From NCBI GenBank assembly GCA_020059465.1, contig JAGVBZ010000008.1, forward strand, positions 1-64,000: DNA of 64,000 nucleotides. Direction: 5' to 3'. Position numbers and translations under genes: made by a program. Below, piece by piece: positions 1 to 9,585 of the stretch (position 1 is the stretch's first letter; the number at the start of each line of letters is the position of its first letter). The notes beneath the pieces are model-generated. The model was not told the origin of the DNA. It saw only the letters and a program-made list of their open reading frames with translations, and searched no databases. The DNA is from Brevinematales bacterium. GTDB lineage: Bacteria; Spirochaetota; Brevinematia; Brevinematales; GWF1-51-8.

Positions 1-59
1 AAAATAAAAACTCCTTGCGGGCATGCGAGGGGTTGATTTTAGGAACGATTTGTGACATA

Positions 60-212
60 CTATTTGCGACTAATAGGACAAAAAAAATGCGAGACGACAG
101 TAGCAAACGGATTGATCGAAATAGCAACTGCCGCATTCCCCTGTGAAGGTGTCGCAATACTGAGTGTGAAAGCAAAAGCGATCACAGCCATAAACACGAT
201 AGGTTTACGCAT
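60..212 (-). CDS. small secreted or membrane protein, possibly frameshifted
   Basis: This ORF is too short for the ORF track. It begins with ATG behind a strong AAGGAGGG site and encodes 50 residues. The first 27 look like a signal peptide (MRKPIVFMAVIAFAFTL then ATPSQGNAA). The remainder is short and ends shortly after a run of eight T. With seven T the frame stays open to the left edge of the window, so the gene may really be longer and broken by an indel or homopolymer error. I do not recognise a family. The excellent ribosome site and signal peptide make translation likely; the true C-terminus is uncertain. Confidence 0.5.
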   Translation of the reverse strand: MRKPIVFMAVIAFAFTLSIATPSQGNAAVAISINPFATVVSHFFCPISRK

Positions 213-303
213 GTAAAACCCTCCTTAAAATAGTTCCAATATCATAGTGTATGCCTATATTTTTGTCAAATTTATTTACTGAATATTTATCGTATGTTTA
301 TTA

Positions 304-1662
304 TTACTTGGCTCCCGACCACGCGCCTTCTCTCAAATCGAGAACCACGTCGTTATCGGGCGGTTCGAGGTCGACACGGAGATTCTCGATCACATACTTC
401 TGATTGTCGAACACTATGCTTCCCCATATCCCAAGCCCATCGATCTTTGCTTCGTATGTTTTGTTCGTATCCTCGCCGGCGTAATGCATTACAAATCCTT
501 CCGCGACATAGGGAGTGATCTGCTGGGCTTCCCCGGCGGTGACTCCATACTTGATCAGTTTATCGTAAATCATGGATGAGAGTCCTTCGATTACATACGC
601 CTTCGCATAGGCGGCAAGGTCACCGTTATACGCCGGGATGCTTGTGATATTCATGGTACTCACCGTCATTTTCTGATTGGCGCCGATATCGACGATCCTC
701 ATCGGGGAGGGATATGTCACAAGCGAACCCGTCTCGATATCGAACAGGAAACTTTTATTCGCGAAACTTTTCAAGGTGATATCGTTAGCGTGGTAATGCC
801 CCGTGAAAACCGCCCGAACATGATAGGCTGCGAGCATTTGTGAAATACCGGGGTATTCGTCGATGATATATTCCGGGTGCAGCTTCTCCTGTCCCTTCCA
901 ATGCGGTACCGCGCCGTGATGCATGACCGCAATTACCGCCTTGTTCTTGATTACCGCGTCGTGGAGTATTGTCTCGATCCAATCCAATGAGGGCTGGGTC
1001 AGTTTACCCGCAGTCACAGGCTCGCCGAGCTTGAAATTATCCTTGTGATCGGTAGAGTCGATACATAAGAGCCAAAGTCCGCTGACAGGCTCGACCGCGT
1101 ACGAAAGGGAATTGGTATCCCGTGCGAATGCCTCCTGATAACCGTACAGGAAATAAATCTGCGCGAATTCCTCTGCGTTGATCGTATCGACCTTTGTTAT
1201 ATTTGTACCGTTATAGCTTACTGCATGGGGATTATTGATATCGTGATTCCCGGGAACAACATAGACGGATTTCCCCGATGCTTCAATTTTCGAAAGGTAA
1301 GCCGACACCTTTTCATGACAAAGTTTTTCCCCGTCCTTCGTCAGGTCGCCGGAAATAATTACGAACCGCGCGGAAGATTGAATTATTTTTTCCACAGCGG
1401 CCTGAATAAGGCTTTCGCTTAACGTCAGCAGCTTCCTGTCGTTTAGAAGGTAATTCGAGTACGCCTGCCCCGATACACCCAGCGATTTATCGTAATAATG
1501 CAGGTCGCTCATTGTGATAAACCTTACCTCGGGAAACGCCGCGGCGGGTTTTGTCAGAAACTCTGTTTTATTGACATACTTATATTCCAGATTTTTACCG
1601 CATCCGGCAAACACAGCGAATAAACATACGACGCCTGCAAACTTTAGAAATCCCTTATTCAT
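304..1662 (-). CDS. metallophosphoesterase lipoprotein
   Basis: A 452-residue calcineurin-like phosphoesterase. The N-terminus is a lipoprotein signal with lipobox FAGC (Cys about 21), so it should be anchored in the envelope. The dinuclear metal-site motifs appear in the family order: SDLHYYD (D-x-H) near residue 52, SGDLTKDG, PGNHDIN, then MHHG and GHYHAND. These give the usual Asp/His/Asn ligands, so the enzyme is probably active; the substrate cannot be read from sequence. The start has a GGAGG site. It lies 23 nt downstream of the GH15 gene on the same strand and is probably co-transcribed with it. A second lipoprotein of this superfamily lies at 9586-10404. Confidence 0.85.
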   Translation of the reverse strand: MNKGFLKFAGVVCLFAVFAGCGKNLEYKYVNKTEFLTKPAAAFPEVRFITMSDLHYYDKSLGVSGQAYSNYLLNDRKLLTLSESLIQAAVEKIIQSSARFVIISGDLTKDGEKLCHEKVSAYLSKIEASGKSVYVVPGNHDINNPHAVSYNGTNITKVDTINAEEFAQIYFLYGYQEAFARDTNSLSYAVEPVSGLWLLCIDSTDHKDNFKLGEPVTAGKLTQPSLDWIETILHDAVIKNKAVIAVMHHGAVPHWKGQEKLHPEYIIDEYPGISQMLAAYHVRAVFTGHYHANDITLKSFANKSFLFDIETGSLVTYPSPMRIVDIGANQKMTVSTMNITSIPAYNGDLAAYAKAYVIEGLSSMIYDKLIKYGVTAGEAQQITPYVAEGFVMHYAGEDTNKTYEAKIDGLGIWGSIVFDNQKYVIENLRVDLEPPDNDVVLDLREGAWSGAK

Positions 1663-1685
1663 CCCTTCCTCCGGTTAGTATAAAA

Positions 1686-3689
1686 CTACTTCTTCCCCTT
1701 CATGAAATCCGTCACAATAATATATACGCCGGCGCCAAATCCCGCCATCGGGATCGCGCCCTGAAACGATTGATTTTTCTGCTCGAGCAGTTCCGGAACC
1801 AGATAGAAATTCGCCTTCGCGTTATCGACTATCCAGCGGACTATCTCGTAGGCGCGGTCTTTGTTTCCCATCATGTAATACGCCACCGCGATGCGCAGAT
1901 CGACGACAATCCATTCCTGAAGATCGTACCATGTATTATCGTCGTTGCGGAAGAATCCCGGGGACTTCTCCATCTTGAGGTATTTCTCCAACGCCGCAAG
2001 CGTCGCCGCCGCGACTTTTTTATCGACCATACCGAAATTGACCGCCTCGATTACCGACGCATCCATGTAGGAGTTCGCCCCTTTCGCTTTATCCTCAAGA
2101 TTGACAACTATCACATTATCGACAATAAAGTTCTTCAGGAATCCCGCCTTAATCGCATCCGCCTTCGCAAGATAATACTTTTTATCCTTCTTGTCGGGCG
2201 AGATATTCGCAAACTGAGTCAGTCCGTTATAAGCGTTGATAGTGGAATACGCAAAATGTTTTTTCCCGTCTACACCCTTCTCAGGCTCCCAATGCCGTTC
2301 CCATATCGAAGAATCGGGTTTGAGGTATCCCTCCGGCTCCATCAGGTGCACCAGTACATCGGCGATCAGTTCCTTCGCGACAGGGTAGTACTTCTTCAGG
2401 AACGCTTTATCCTTGCTGGCCTGCACATATTCCGAGAACGCCCACAGGAATAGACCGAAATCGTCCCATTCCAGGTTCGGCCCGGACTGGTTCAAATCGC
2501 TCTCCTCGTCACCGTTTCCGTAATAGCGGCAGACGGATATTTTATAGTCCTTTCCGACATAGTTCGCGCCGTTAAATTTCCCGTTGGGCGCGTTCAGCAT
2601 GAACTCGAGGCACGCTTTGGCTTCTTCGAGATGACCGCTTTTCACCAGCGCGACCATAGAATAGGAAGCGTCGCGGGGCCAGCAGATATTCCATTGTCCG
2701 GGAGGCATGCTCGCAAGTATCTGGCCGTAGGGTTTTCCCGGCTCGCGGCATTGCGCCATCTTCAGGACGGCGGTCGACTGCTTATAGAGCAGTTTCTCGT
2801 CCTCGGTAAGATACGACGGGATTTTCTCGACCTTGTGCCATTTATCCCACCACGCCATCTCGTCGCTCAAACACTTGTCCGCGCCGTTCTTCAGGTAGGA
2901 CGACATTTCCTTGATATATTCGTCATCCTGACCGCTCGGGCATAATGCGAATACCGCCATTACACGGACATTCTGGCCTTTCTTTATAGCGACAGGTTTA
3001 TACCGCATCGCCCCGATCAGGTCGCTTCCTTCCTCGACAACGTTATCCAGCGCTACAGTATTCTTCGAGAAATTATCCGGATAGTTTTTCTTCATTTTAT
3101 ACGCGTACGAATCCGGCGACGGCACAAGGGTCATCAGGATAGGCGAACCCTCCTTTACCTTTGACGCCGATTCGCTAAATACTATGCCGCCGTCCATATC
3201 CTTCTTCACAGCGGTCTCCTTGGAGCTCAGCGCGGCCTCGACATACAGGAACGGATTGACCGTTACGTCGCCGTCGCCGATATTGGCGAGTTCGAGCACC
3301 GCCACTATAATACGCTTATCCGACTGCATCGGCATAAAGTAATACTCGTTGACCGAGATATTCTGCAATTCGGAGTAGGATTTATTGATCTTGACTATCC
3401 CCGTACCGTTGACATACTCCGCCTGCTCCACTTTCCAGCTATCGAGCCACCCGTTATTTACACCCCATCGGATGCCGTCCTTCTTCAGGAAGCTCTGGGA
3501 CTGGCTTTTCTGGTCGTACTGTTTATATATGTGATCATAGAAATAGATCAGACTCTTGCTCTTCTTCATATCGTACACCGCCACACTCATCCCGTTCCCG
3601 AACGGCAGATAATTATAGGACGGTTTGATCGTGTACTCCGCGAATAATATTGCAGGCATCATCAACACCAATAATAGTAACGTTTTCAT
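1686..3689 (-). CDS. secreted glycoside hydrolase family 15 (glucoamylase-like)
   Basis: A 667-residue protein with a cleavable signal peptide (MKTLLLLVLMMPAILFA). The N-terminal ~280 residues form a beta-rich domain, as in bacterial GH15 enzymes; the rest is the alpha/alpha-barrel. Family motifs are visible: WPRDASY at 337-343, LEWDDFG near 407, SIWE at 461-464 (candidate general acid Glu464), and VPELLEQ near 630 (candidate base). The family removes glucose from starch-like or related alpha-glucans. Its export suggests use of external or periplasmic oligosaccharides, which fits the glycogen phosphorylase at 27311, although that is on a separate operon. A TTGAAA-17-TATGAT promoter lies just upstream. 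Confidence 0.82.
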   Translation of the reverse strand: MKTLLLLVLMMPAILFAEYTIKPSYNYLPFGNGMSVAVYDMKKSKSLIYFYDHIYKQYDQKSQSQSFLKKDGIRWGVNNGWLDSWKVEQAEYVNGTGIVKINKSYSELQNISVNEYYFMPMQSDKRIIVAVLELANIGDGDVTVNPFLYVEAALSSKETAVKKDMDGGIVFSESASKVKEGSPILMTLVPSPDSYAYKMKKNYPDNFSKNTVALDNVVEEGSDLIGAMRYKPVAIKKGQNVRVMAVFALCPSGQDDEYIKEMSSYLKNGADKCLSDEMAWWDKWHKVEKIPSYLTEDEKLLYKQSTAVLKMAQCREPGKPYGQILASMPPGQWNICWPRDASYSMVALVKSGHLEEAKACLEFMLNAPNGKFNGANYVGKDYKISVCRYYGNGDEESDLNQSGPNLEWDDFGLFLWAFSEYVQASKDKAFLKKYYPVAKELIADVLVHLMEPEGYLKPDSSIWERHWEPEKGVDGKKHFAYSTINAYNGLTQFANISPDKKDKKYYLAKADAIKAGFLKNFIVDNVIVVNLEDKAKGANSYMDASVIEAVNFGMVDKKVAAATLAALEKYLKMEKSPGFFRNDDNTWYDLQEWIVVDLRIAVAYYMMGNKDRAYEIVRWIVDNAKANFYLVPELLEQKNQSFQGAIPMAGFGAGVYIIVTDFMKGKK

Positions 3690-3717
3690 ATGTTACTCCC
3701 TTTATTGTTTTGTATAT

Positions 3718-3746
3718 ATCATACATTAATATCCCGTACATTTCAA
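3718..3746 (-). promoter_or_regulatory. sigma70-type promoter for the GH15 operon
   Basis: On the minus strand TTGAAA (3741-3746) is followed by 17 nt and TATGAT (3718-3723). It lies about 30 nt before the GH15 start codon. Confidence 0.6.
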
Positions 3747-3890
3747 ATAAATAGGTACTGCGTACGGCCTGTCCTCGCCGTAAGGCGGGGGCTTGCCCGA
3801 ATTCAGGCCGGGAACATGCAATGCTTTTACCCTTGTTCGAGTGCAGATAAACGATCGGCAGTAAAATCGAACAAAGGGGCGCGCGGCAGG

Positions 3891-3919
3891 TTGACTAAAC
3901 TTGTTGTACCGCCTATACT
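3891..3919 (+). promoter_or_regulatory. sigma70-type promoter for the lipid kinase
   Basis: TTGACT (3891-3896), a 17-nt spacer, then TATACT (3914-3919). The predicted transcript starts about 3926, leaving a very short leader before the kinase gene. Confidence 0.75.
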
Positions 3920-3949
3920 TTATATGAAAGCACAATCCTGGTGAAATTT

Positions 3950-4999
3950 ATGAGTAAAAAGAAGCTTAACCCTCAAACCTACAGGAAATATCTCCTGATT
4001 TACAACCCCCGTTCCGGACAGGGGAAGTACCGTCAGTATATCGACGAAACAATCCGTTACTTCCGCGAGTACGGGCTGGAACTCCGCACGCAGGGCACCG
4101 AGGAACCCGGCCACGCCACTGTTATAGCCCGCGACGCCTGCGAATCGGACTATGACGTCATAATCGGGGCCGGCGGCGACGGTACGATCAACGAGGTACT
4201 GAACGGGATGGTGGGAAGCGATAAGACCCTCGCTGTACTGCCGTGGGGCACCGGCAACGTATTCGCCGCCGAGATGAATATCCCGGCACATCCGCGGCAG
4301 GCATGCAGGGTAATTACCGACGGGTTCACCGCGCGGCTGGACGTTGGGCGTATTTCGGCTGCGCTCAATACAGGCGTCACTCAGATGCTCGACGACCGTA
4401 TCTCGATGTCGCTCAATAACCGTCATTTTCTGCTGATGTGCGGCGCAGGTTTCGACGCGTACTCGATCAAGAAAGTCGAGCAGATGAATATCAAGCGGGT
4501 ATTCGGAAAGATCGCATACGTTATGGGAAGCCTCCATGCGTTTACGATGTACGGATTCCCCGAAATCGGAATCGAGCTGGATAACGGCCGCCGCGATAAA
4601 GGCACGTTCGTCCTCGTATCGAACACCAGCCGATACGGGGTCTATTTCACTATCTCCCCGCGCGCAATCCCGACGGACGGGTTTCTCGACGTGTATGTGT
4701 TCAAGGAAGCCGGGCGGTGGAACTTTATCAAACTCGCCGCGCAGGTGTTCATGACAGCGTTCATGCCCCGCACGAGGAGAAGGAAGATTTTCTTCAAGAA
4801 GCAGGCGTTCTACCGCACGAAGTCGGTAAGACTCACTTCCGCGCAGAATGTCCCCACACAGATCGACGGCGAATTGTACCATTCCCTCCCGGTGACCGTC
4901 GAGGCGGTACCGTCGGCGCTGAACGTCATCCTGCCGAAGCGCGTATTGATGAAGGTAAGGAGATACGCTCCTGCGGGCTTAGTTCTGGGCAGGCGATAG
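3950..4999 (+). CDS. diacylglycerol/lipid kinase family protein
   Basis: About 349 residues matching the soluble DAGK catalytic fold (DgkB/YegS/sphingosine kinase type). Visible motifs are the N-terminal LIYNPRSGQG, the nucleotide-binding GAGGDGTINEVLNG near residue 80, and LPWGTGNVFA. Later segments (MCGAGFDAY, QIDGE) fit the second, beta-sandwich domain. The family phosphorylates membrane lipids with ATP; the exact lipid is unknown. The ORF track starts at a GTG (3941), but the ATG at 3950 has the better-spaced GGTGA site and lies suitably behind the promoter, so I prefer it. It is monocistronic and convergent with the large OmpA-domain gene. Confidence 0.85.
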   Translation: MSKKKLNPQTYRKYLLIYNPRSGQGKYRQYIDETIRYFREYGLELRTQGTEEPGHATVIARDACESDYDVIIGAGGDGTINEVLNGMVGSDKTLAVLPWGTGNVFAAEMNIPAHPRQACRVITDGFTARLDVGRISAALNTGVTQMLDDRISMSLNNRHFLLMCGAGFDAYSIKKVEQMNIKRVFGKIAYVMGSLHAFTMYGFPEIGIELDNGRRDKGTFVLVSNTSRYGVYFTISPRAIPTDGFLDVYVFKEAGRWNFIKLAAQVFMTAFMPRTRRRKIFFKKQAFYRTKSVRLTSAQNVPTQIDGELYHSLPVTVEAVPSALNVILPKRVLMKVRRYAPAGLVLGRR

Positions 5000-5265
5000 G
5001 CCAACTCTGATAATCATTCCGAGCAAATCAAGGCTCGATCAGTATCGTCACCGCGAACAGTGAGCATTACCGAACCGGAAGCGGCTTGTTCAAATCAGAT
5101 CACTTCGTTCGCTCGCAGAGACAGCATCAAAACAGGCAGTATTTATAAATATGTATACCCACCCTTCGACTTCGCTCAGGGTGAAGGTTTATTTTCATGC
5201 CGGGCGCTTGTCTCTTAAAATGAGTGCCGGTCATAGCCGAGGTATAGGCGCAATCGATGCATCCA
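5000..5265. repeat. intergenic region with two degenerate dispersed-repeat motifs
   Basis: No gene is seen here. Around 5100-5128 the reverse strand reads TGTCTCTGCGAGCGAACGAA, which resembles the arms of the inverted repeat at 56486-56577. Around 5161-5184 is CACCCTTCGACTTCGCTCAG followed by GGTG, a hairpin-forming motif of a kind scattered between genes in many bacteria. Both look like remnants of mobile intergenic repeats. Confidence 0.4.
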
Positions 5266-5271
5266 AATAAA

Positions 5272-5296
5272 ATCCCCCCGCTCATCACGGGGGGAT
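5272..5296 (-). terminator. Rho-independent terminator of the OmpA-domain gene
   Basis: ATCCCCCC/GGGGGGAT hairpin followed on the minus strand by TTTTATTT, placed 16 nt after the stop codon. Confidence 0.85.
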
Positions 5297-5311
5297 ATCA
5301 AATCAAATCTG

Positions 5312-8300
5312 TTATTTCTTCTTCGGCGGCTGCTTCGGGATAACATGGATATAGAACTCCACCCTGCGGTTCATCGCGTGCAGGCGTTCCTGCTCCACCT
5401 GCGGCAGCGTATTTAAAATATCCTTCACTAACAGTTCGCTTTCGCCCGCGCCCTTGAAGTACAGCAGCGACTTGAACACGTTGAGGTCCTTCGTCAGATA
5501 ATCGTAGACCGATGTCGCGCGGTTGATCGAGAGGGTCATATTATAGTTATCCGGCCCGCGTTCGTCGGTATGCCCGCGCACTTCGATAGTAAACGCATTC
5601 GTTATACCGTAGTTCGTCGGGTTCTGAATAAGCTTCTTGAACATATCGGCGAGCATGACGAGTTTCTTTTTATCGCTGGGGTTCAGCGCAGCGCTGTCGT
5701 AGCCGAACGTGATGCTGTCCATTATAATCATGAACCCGTCGGAAGTAGGCTTGATCAGGATACCCGATTCGAAACGGTTGGTGATCGCAGACGAATTGCC
5801 GAGCTTATCGGTCGCGGTCAGCACCAGCATGAAATCCTGCATCGATCCGACCGATTCATTCGGGCGGTCGCTCTTTCCGTCCCACGCGATCGTCGCGTTG
5901 TTCGTGACAGCCTTACCGGAGTAGCTCTTGAACGGGATATAGTCGGTATAGCTCGACGATTTCTGATAAAGCGTCAGGACTTTGTAGATCGTCATGTCCC
6001 ATTTATCGACACCGTTCTTATCGAGCACACTGTAATTCAGGTAGAGTATGTCTCCCTTCCCGTCGCCGTCGGGCGAGAAGTAATTCGGCACCGACCAGAG
6101 ATTAAGTGTGGGGGCAGTCCGGTCGAGAACGATGTTCTGTATCTTTCCGGATATCTGGTTTCCGCTGTCGAACACAAAGTACACGTTAGCGGAATAAACC
6201 CCGTCCGGAGCAAACCCGCTGCCGTAGTCGCTCTCGCCGTTCCATGAAATATTGGAATAATTGTTCTTATCCATTTTGTAGGTCTTGACCGCGCGCCCGA
6301 CTTCGTCGAAGACAACCATCTTCGCTTCGACCAGCCCGTCGGTGGACGAGAGCTTGGAGCCGAAGTTCAGCTTTTTATACTGATCTTTTCCGTTCGGAGC
6401 GAGATAGTAATCCTTTACCACAAACTCGAGCTTCTCGAATTCGCGGACAAGCTTGATATTATCGATCTTCATCTCGGTGGAATTCCCCGCGATATCGACG
6501 CCGTTGATAATAAGAGTGTACTTTCCCTGAGGAGCGGGTTTGCCCTTATCGTCGTTCCCGTTCCATTTAAGCTCAGAGGGGATGTCCTCTATGCTCTTCC
6601 ATACGAACTTCCTGATAATATTTCCGTTCGCATCCGTGATATACGCAAATACTCGGTCGCCCTTATTACCCTTCACGTTCAGGCTGAACACGATGGATTC
6701 CTTAACACCGTCGTTATTGGGCGAGAACGCGAGATAAGTATAATCCTGTCCGGGGGCGAGTTCGATCTTCGGCGGCTCGTTATCGACTATGATCTTGCGT
6801 TCAATCGAATTCGTCTTCTGCTCGACCTCCGCGAAATCCGCCACCGCGATATAGGTATAAACACCGTCCGGAACATATTTTCCGCTGTCGTCCTTTCCGT
6901 CCCATGTATAATCCATGATGAACTTCGGGCTGGATACCTTCTTAACGATGTTTCCGTTTTCGTCTTTGATTATAAACGAGAACTGGGATAGCCACTTGGT
7001 ATCCGATAAATTGAACTTGAAGCCGGCGCTCTGGCTGTTGCCGCCGCCCTGCGGAGAGATCGCGACAGTGTCCGCCTGAACAGTAACCGTCTCAAATCCC
7101 GCCTTGACAATAATCGGCTTAGCCGCGATGAATACTGCGCTGTTCCCAAGCTCGTCGTAGCTTTCTATAATAAAGCTGTACTTTCCGTCCGGCACTGGCT
7201 TCAGATCGTTGCCGCGCCCGTCCCATAGGTATTTTTTATACTTATTAGGATTACCCGGATCGGTGGGATCGCCGTTTTCATACATATCCTTCGTAAATTT
7301 ATCATACTTGACCAAACTCTCCTGCGAATCCACTATTTTTATCCGATAGGTGTCGCCCTGATCGCCCTTAACATCCGATAAAAGTATCTCCACCGGCTCG
7401 ATCTTGCCCTTATCGTTGGGCTGGATCAGCGGCTTGGGTATCTCGATCCTGATCTGGGGGGCGATCGTATCCAGCTTCACCGTCTTCTTCTGGCTGACCG
7501 GGTGGTTGCCGCTATCGTAGAATACAAGGAACTCGCCGGAATATTCGCCGTCGACCGCGGTCTTTCCCGCCGAATCCTTACCGTCCCATGAAAGTTCCTG
7601 CGGCGGATTACCCGTTCCGTCATACTTTATCACAACCTTGCCGTCGGACGACAGGACACGGAACGTCCAGTTCAGCAGTCCGGTGGAGTCCGATACCGAG
7701 GGTTTGAATATGATATCGTCCATCCATCCGTCCCCGTTGGGGGAGAATCCGTCATTTCTCAGTTTCAGCTCTACCGTCTGTATCGTACGGACAAGTTTGA
7801 ACTGATCGACTTTCGCCAGCGAACGGTTTCCCGCCAGATCGGACACGTTGATAATGAACGTATAGTCGCCTTCGGGAACCGGTTTACCGTCATCGCCGAC
7901 GCCGTTCCAAACAATCTTATCCGGCGCCTGTGACGTGTATTCGAACTTCTTTACCTCCATTCCGTAGGAGTTCCAAATCTCGGCGGAAATGATATCGCCC
8001 TGCTGAATATTCTGACCCTTGAGGGTAAATACGATCTCCTCTTTCGCGCCGTCGCCGTTGGGAGAGAAAATAGTCATATTCGGGGTGACATCCACCTTCG
8101 GCACCTTCGTATCGATAACAACCTTTCCCGTTTTATTAGTCGCGGTGTTGCCGTTCTCGTCCCAAGCGATCAGGATATAGGTATAATTCCCGTCGCCGCC
8201 CAGAATACCGAGATCGTTAACGCCTGCCCAGTTAATATACGCAGGTACATTTACCGCCTTCTTCGCGGAGAATATCTGCGTAAAGAATTTCTCGATAGTC

Positions 8301-9451
8301 AGGCTTTGTATTTTCGATTCGGGCACTCCTTCGAATACCCTTATTTTTGTCCTTTTGCTGTCGAATATCTCCAGCCTCCATCCGGCGAGAAGCGTATTAT
8401 CCGACGCTTTGAGGCCGAATTTCGCGCTGTCCTGTATACCGTCATGGTTTGGGGAAATATACGAATAATCCTGATCGACCCCCACCGTCGGCGGGACTTT
8501 ATCATAGTATCCCCACGCGATGCTGAGGTTGATCATATGGGCGAACTCGTCCGTCCCGTTGAATTTCTGCATCTGGATGGCGTACGAGAGGTCGATATCG
8601 GTGGTGGCGTCGCTGTTCTGCGCCAGCCCGAATTTCCCGCTCAGGCCCAGCCCGAACGTGAACGGCCCTACCCCGAAATTGTTGTATGTGTACCCCGCGC
8701 GGATATTGAACAGGTCGAAAAGCGTCTGTTCGATACCGATACCCGCCACAAAGTCGAGCGGCGCCCACGGCACGGTCACGTCCGCGGAAATCTTCATCTT
8801 ATAGGCTTCGTACTTAATCAGATAGAACGATGCGCCCAAACCTATCCCCATTCCGGGCATAGTGTCGGAGTTCGTCAGGTTGATATTTTTACCGATATTC
8901 TTGAACACCGCGCCCCACGAGAAGTTCAGAAACCCCAAGCCCTCCGATAAGGAATCGTCGAAATTGACGATACCCATATCGAACCCGAGCTGCCAGTCCG
9001 AGCTCTGGGGATTCAGGATAGTGTTTGCAAATCCGCCCTTCAGGCCGAAACCCCAATAAAGGGTATCGGTGATCGGTTTCGCGATTGCGATATTCAGCGC
9101 GGCGATATTTTTAACCCCGTTATCCGAGCCGTAGATATAAAGCGCGTCGAACCAGAACACTCCGCTCACGGTCGGCAGCGCGAATCCAAGCTCGCCGAGG
9201 AACTGTGAGGTGCCGAACCCACCGACGCCGAAACTGTTCGCTATGCGGCGAAGGTCTCCCAGCGCCGCGGGGTTGAACCACATACCGCTCATCCCACCCG
9301 GCGAGCTGATGCCCGTGTATCCGAGCGCGGCTTCCTTAGCGCCGACCCCGATATAATGATATTGCGCTCCGGGATAAAGTGTTATCCCGTATACCGCGGG
9401 AATCGCGGCCGCAATGATAAATAACGCGAGAATACTCTTCACAATTTTCAT
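5312..9451 (-). CDS. giant envelope protein: PorV-like barrel, FlgD-type Ig repeats, OmpA C-terminus
   Basis: I place the start at 9451 (1379 residues), where ATG follows AGGAGGG and opens a signal peptide (MKIVKSILALFIIAAAIPAVYG). The ORF-track extension to 9544 has no ribosome site. Residues to about 310 resemble the PorV/UPF0164-type outer-membrane barrel (GVGAKEAALGYTG, MWFNPAAL). Then come at least seven Ig-like units, each opening with a variant of FSPNGDG and ending in PDGVYTY-type strands as in FlgD Ig-like domains. The last ~110 residues are an OmpA peptidoglycan-binding domain (VRGHTDERG and a following arginine-rich segment). The architecture implies a tether between outer membrane and cell wall. 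It is transcribed alone, with its own terminator. Confidence 0.85.
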   Translation of the reverse strand: MKIVKSILALFIIAAAIPAVYGITLYPGAQYHYIGVGAKEAALGYTGISSPGGMSGMWFNPAALGDLRRIANSFGVGGFGTSQFLGELGFALPTVSGVFWFDALYIYGSDNGVKNIAALNIAIAKPITDTLYWGFGLKGGFANTILNPQSSDWQLGFDMGIVNFDDSLSEGLGFLNFSWGAVFKNIGKNINLTNSDTMPGMGIGLGASFYLIKYEAYKMKISADVTVPWAPLDFVAGIGIEQTLFDLFNIRAGYTYNNFGVGPFTFGLGLSGKFGLAQNSDATTDIDLSYAIQMQKFNGTDEFAHMINLSIAWGYYDKVPPTVGVDQDYSYISPNHDGIQDSAKFGLKASDNTLLAGWRLEIFDSKRTKIRVFEGVPESKIQSLTIEKFFTQIFSAKKAVNVPAYINWAGVNDLGILGGDGNYTYILIAWDENGNTATNKTGKVVIDTKVPKVDVTPNMTIFSPNGDGAKEEIVFTLKGQNIQQGDIISAEIWNSYGMEVKKFEYTSQAPDKIVWNGVGDDGKPVPEGDYTFIINVSDLAGNRSLAKVDQFKLVRTIQTVELKLRNDGFSPNGDGWMDDIIFKPSVSDSTGLLNWTFRVLSSDGKVVIKYDGTGNPPQELSWDGKDSAGKTAVDGEYSGEFLVFYDSGNHPVSQKKTVKLDTIAPQIRIEIPKPLIQPNDKGKIEPVEILLSDVKGDQGDTYRIKIVDSQESLVKYDKFTKDMYENGDPTDPGNPNKYKKYLWDGRGNDLKPVPDGKYSFIIESYDELGNSAVFIAAKPIIVKAGFETVTVQADTVAISPQGGGNSQSAGFKFNLSDTKWLSQFSFIIKDENGNIVKKVSSPKFIMDYTWDGKDDSGKYVPDGVYTYIAVADFAEVEQKTNSIERKIIVDNEPPKIELAPGQDYTYLAFSPNNDGVKESIVFSLNVKGNKGDRVFAYITDANGNIIRKFVWKSIEDIPSELKWNGNDDKGKPAPQGKYTLIINGVDIAGNSTEMKIDNIKLVREFEKLEFVVKDYYLAPNGKDQYKKLNFGSKLSSTDGLVEAKMVVFDEVGRAVKTYKMDKNNYSNISWNGESDYGSGFAPDGVYSANVYFVFDSGNQISGKIQNIVLDRTAPTLNLWSVPNYFSPDGDGKGDILYLNYSVLDKNGVDKWDMTIYKVLTLYQKSSSYTDYIPFKSYSGKAVTNNATIAWDGKSDRPNESVGSMQDFMLVLTATDKLGNSSAITNRFESGILIKPTSDGFMIIMDSITFGYDSAALNPSDKKKLVMLADMFKKLIQNPTNYGITNAFTIEVRGHTDERGPDNYNMTLSINRATSVYDYLTKDLNVFKSLLYFKGAGESELLVKDILNTLPQVEQERLHAMNRRVEFYIHVIPKQPPKKK

Positions 9452-9585
9452 TTTTCCCTCCTGTTTATCATTCACATCCACGAATAATATCGGAATATAT
9501 CGAATTTTCCCGATTCCCTTGTTCGCGGGAATTCCAATTTTCAAAGACTTCCTTTTATTATTACGGTATTTCTACCCGAACATAA

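Noticed and set aside
3920-4882. 320-residue minus-strand ORF
   Set aside because: It is antisense to the lipid kinase, whose motifs, promoter and codon use are clear. The minus ORF is Arg/His/Glu-rich shadow sequence.
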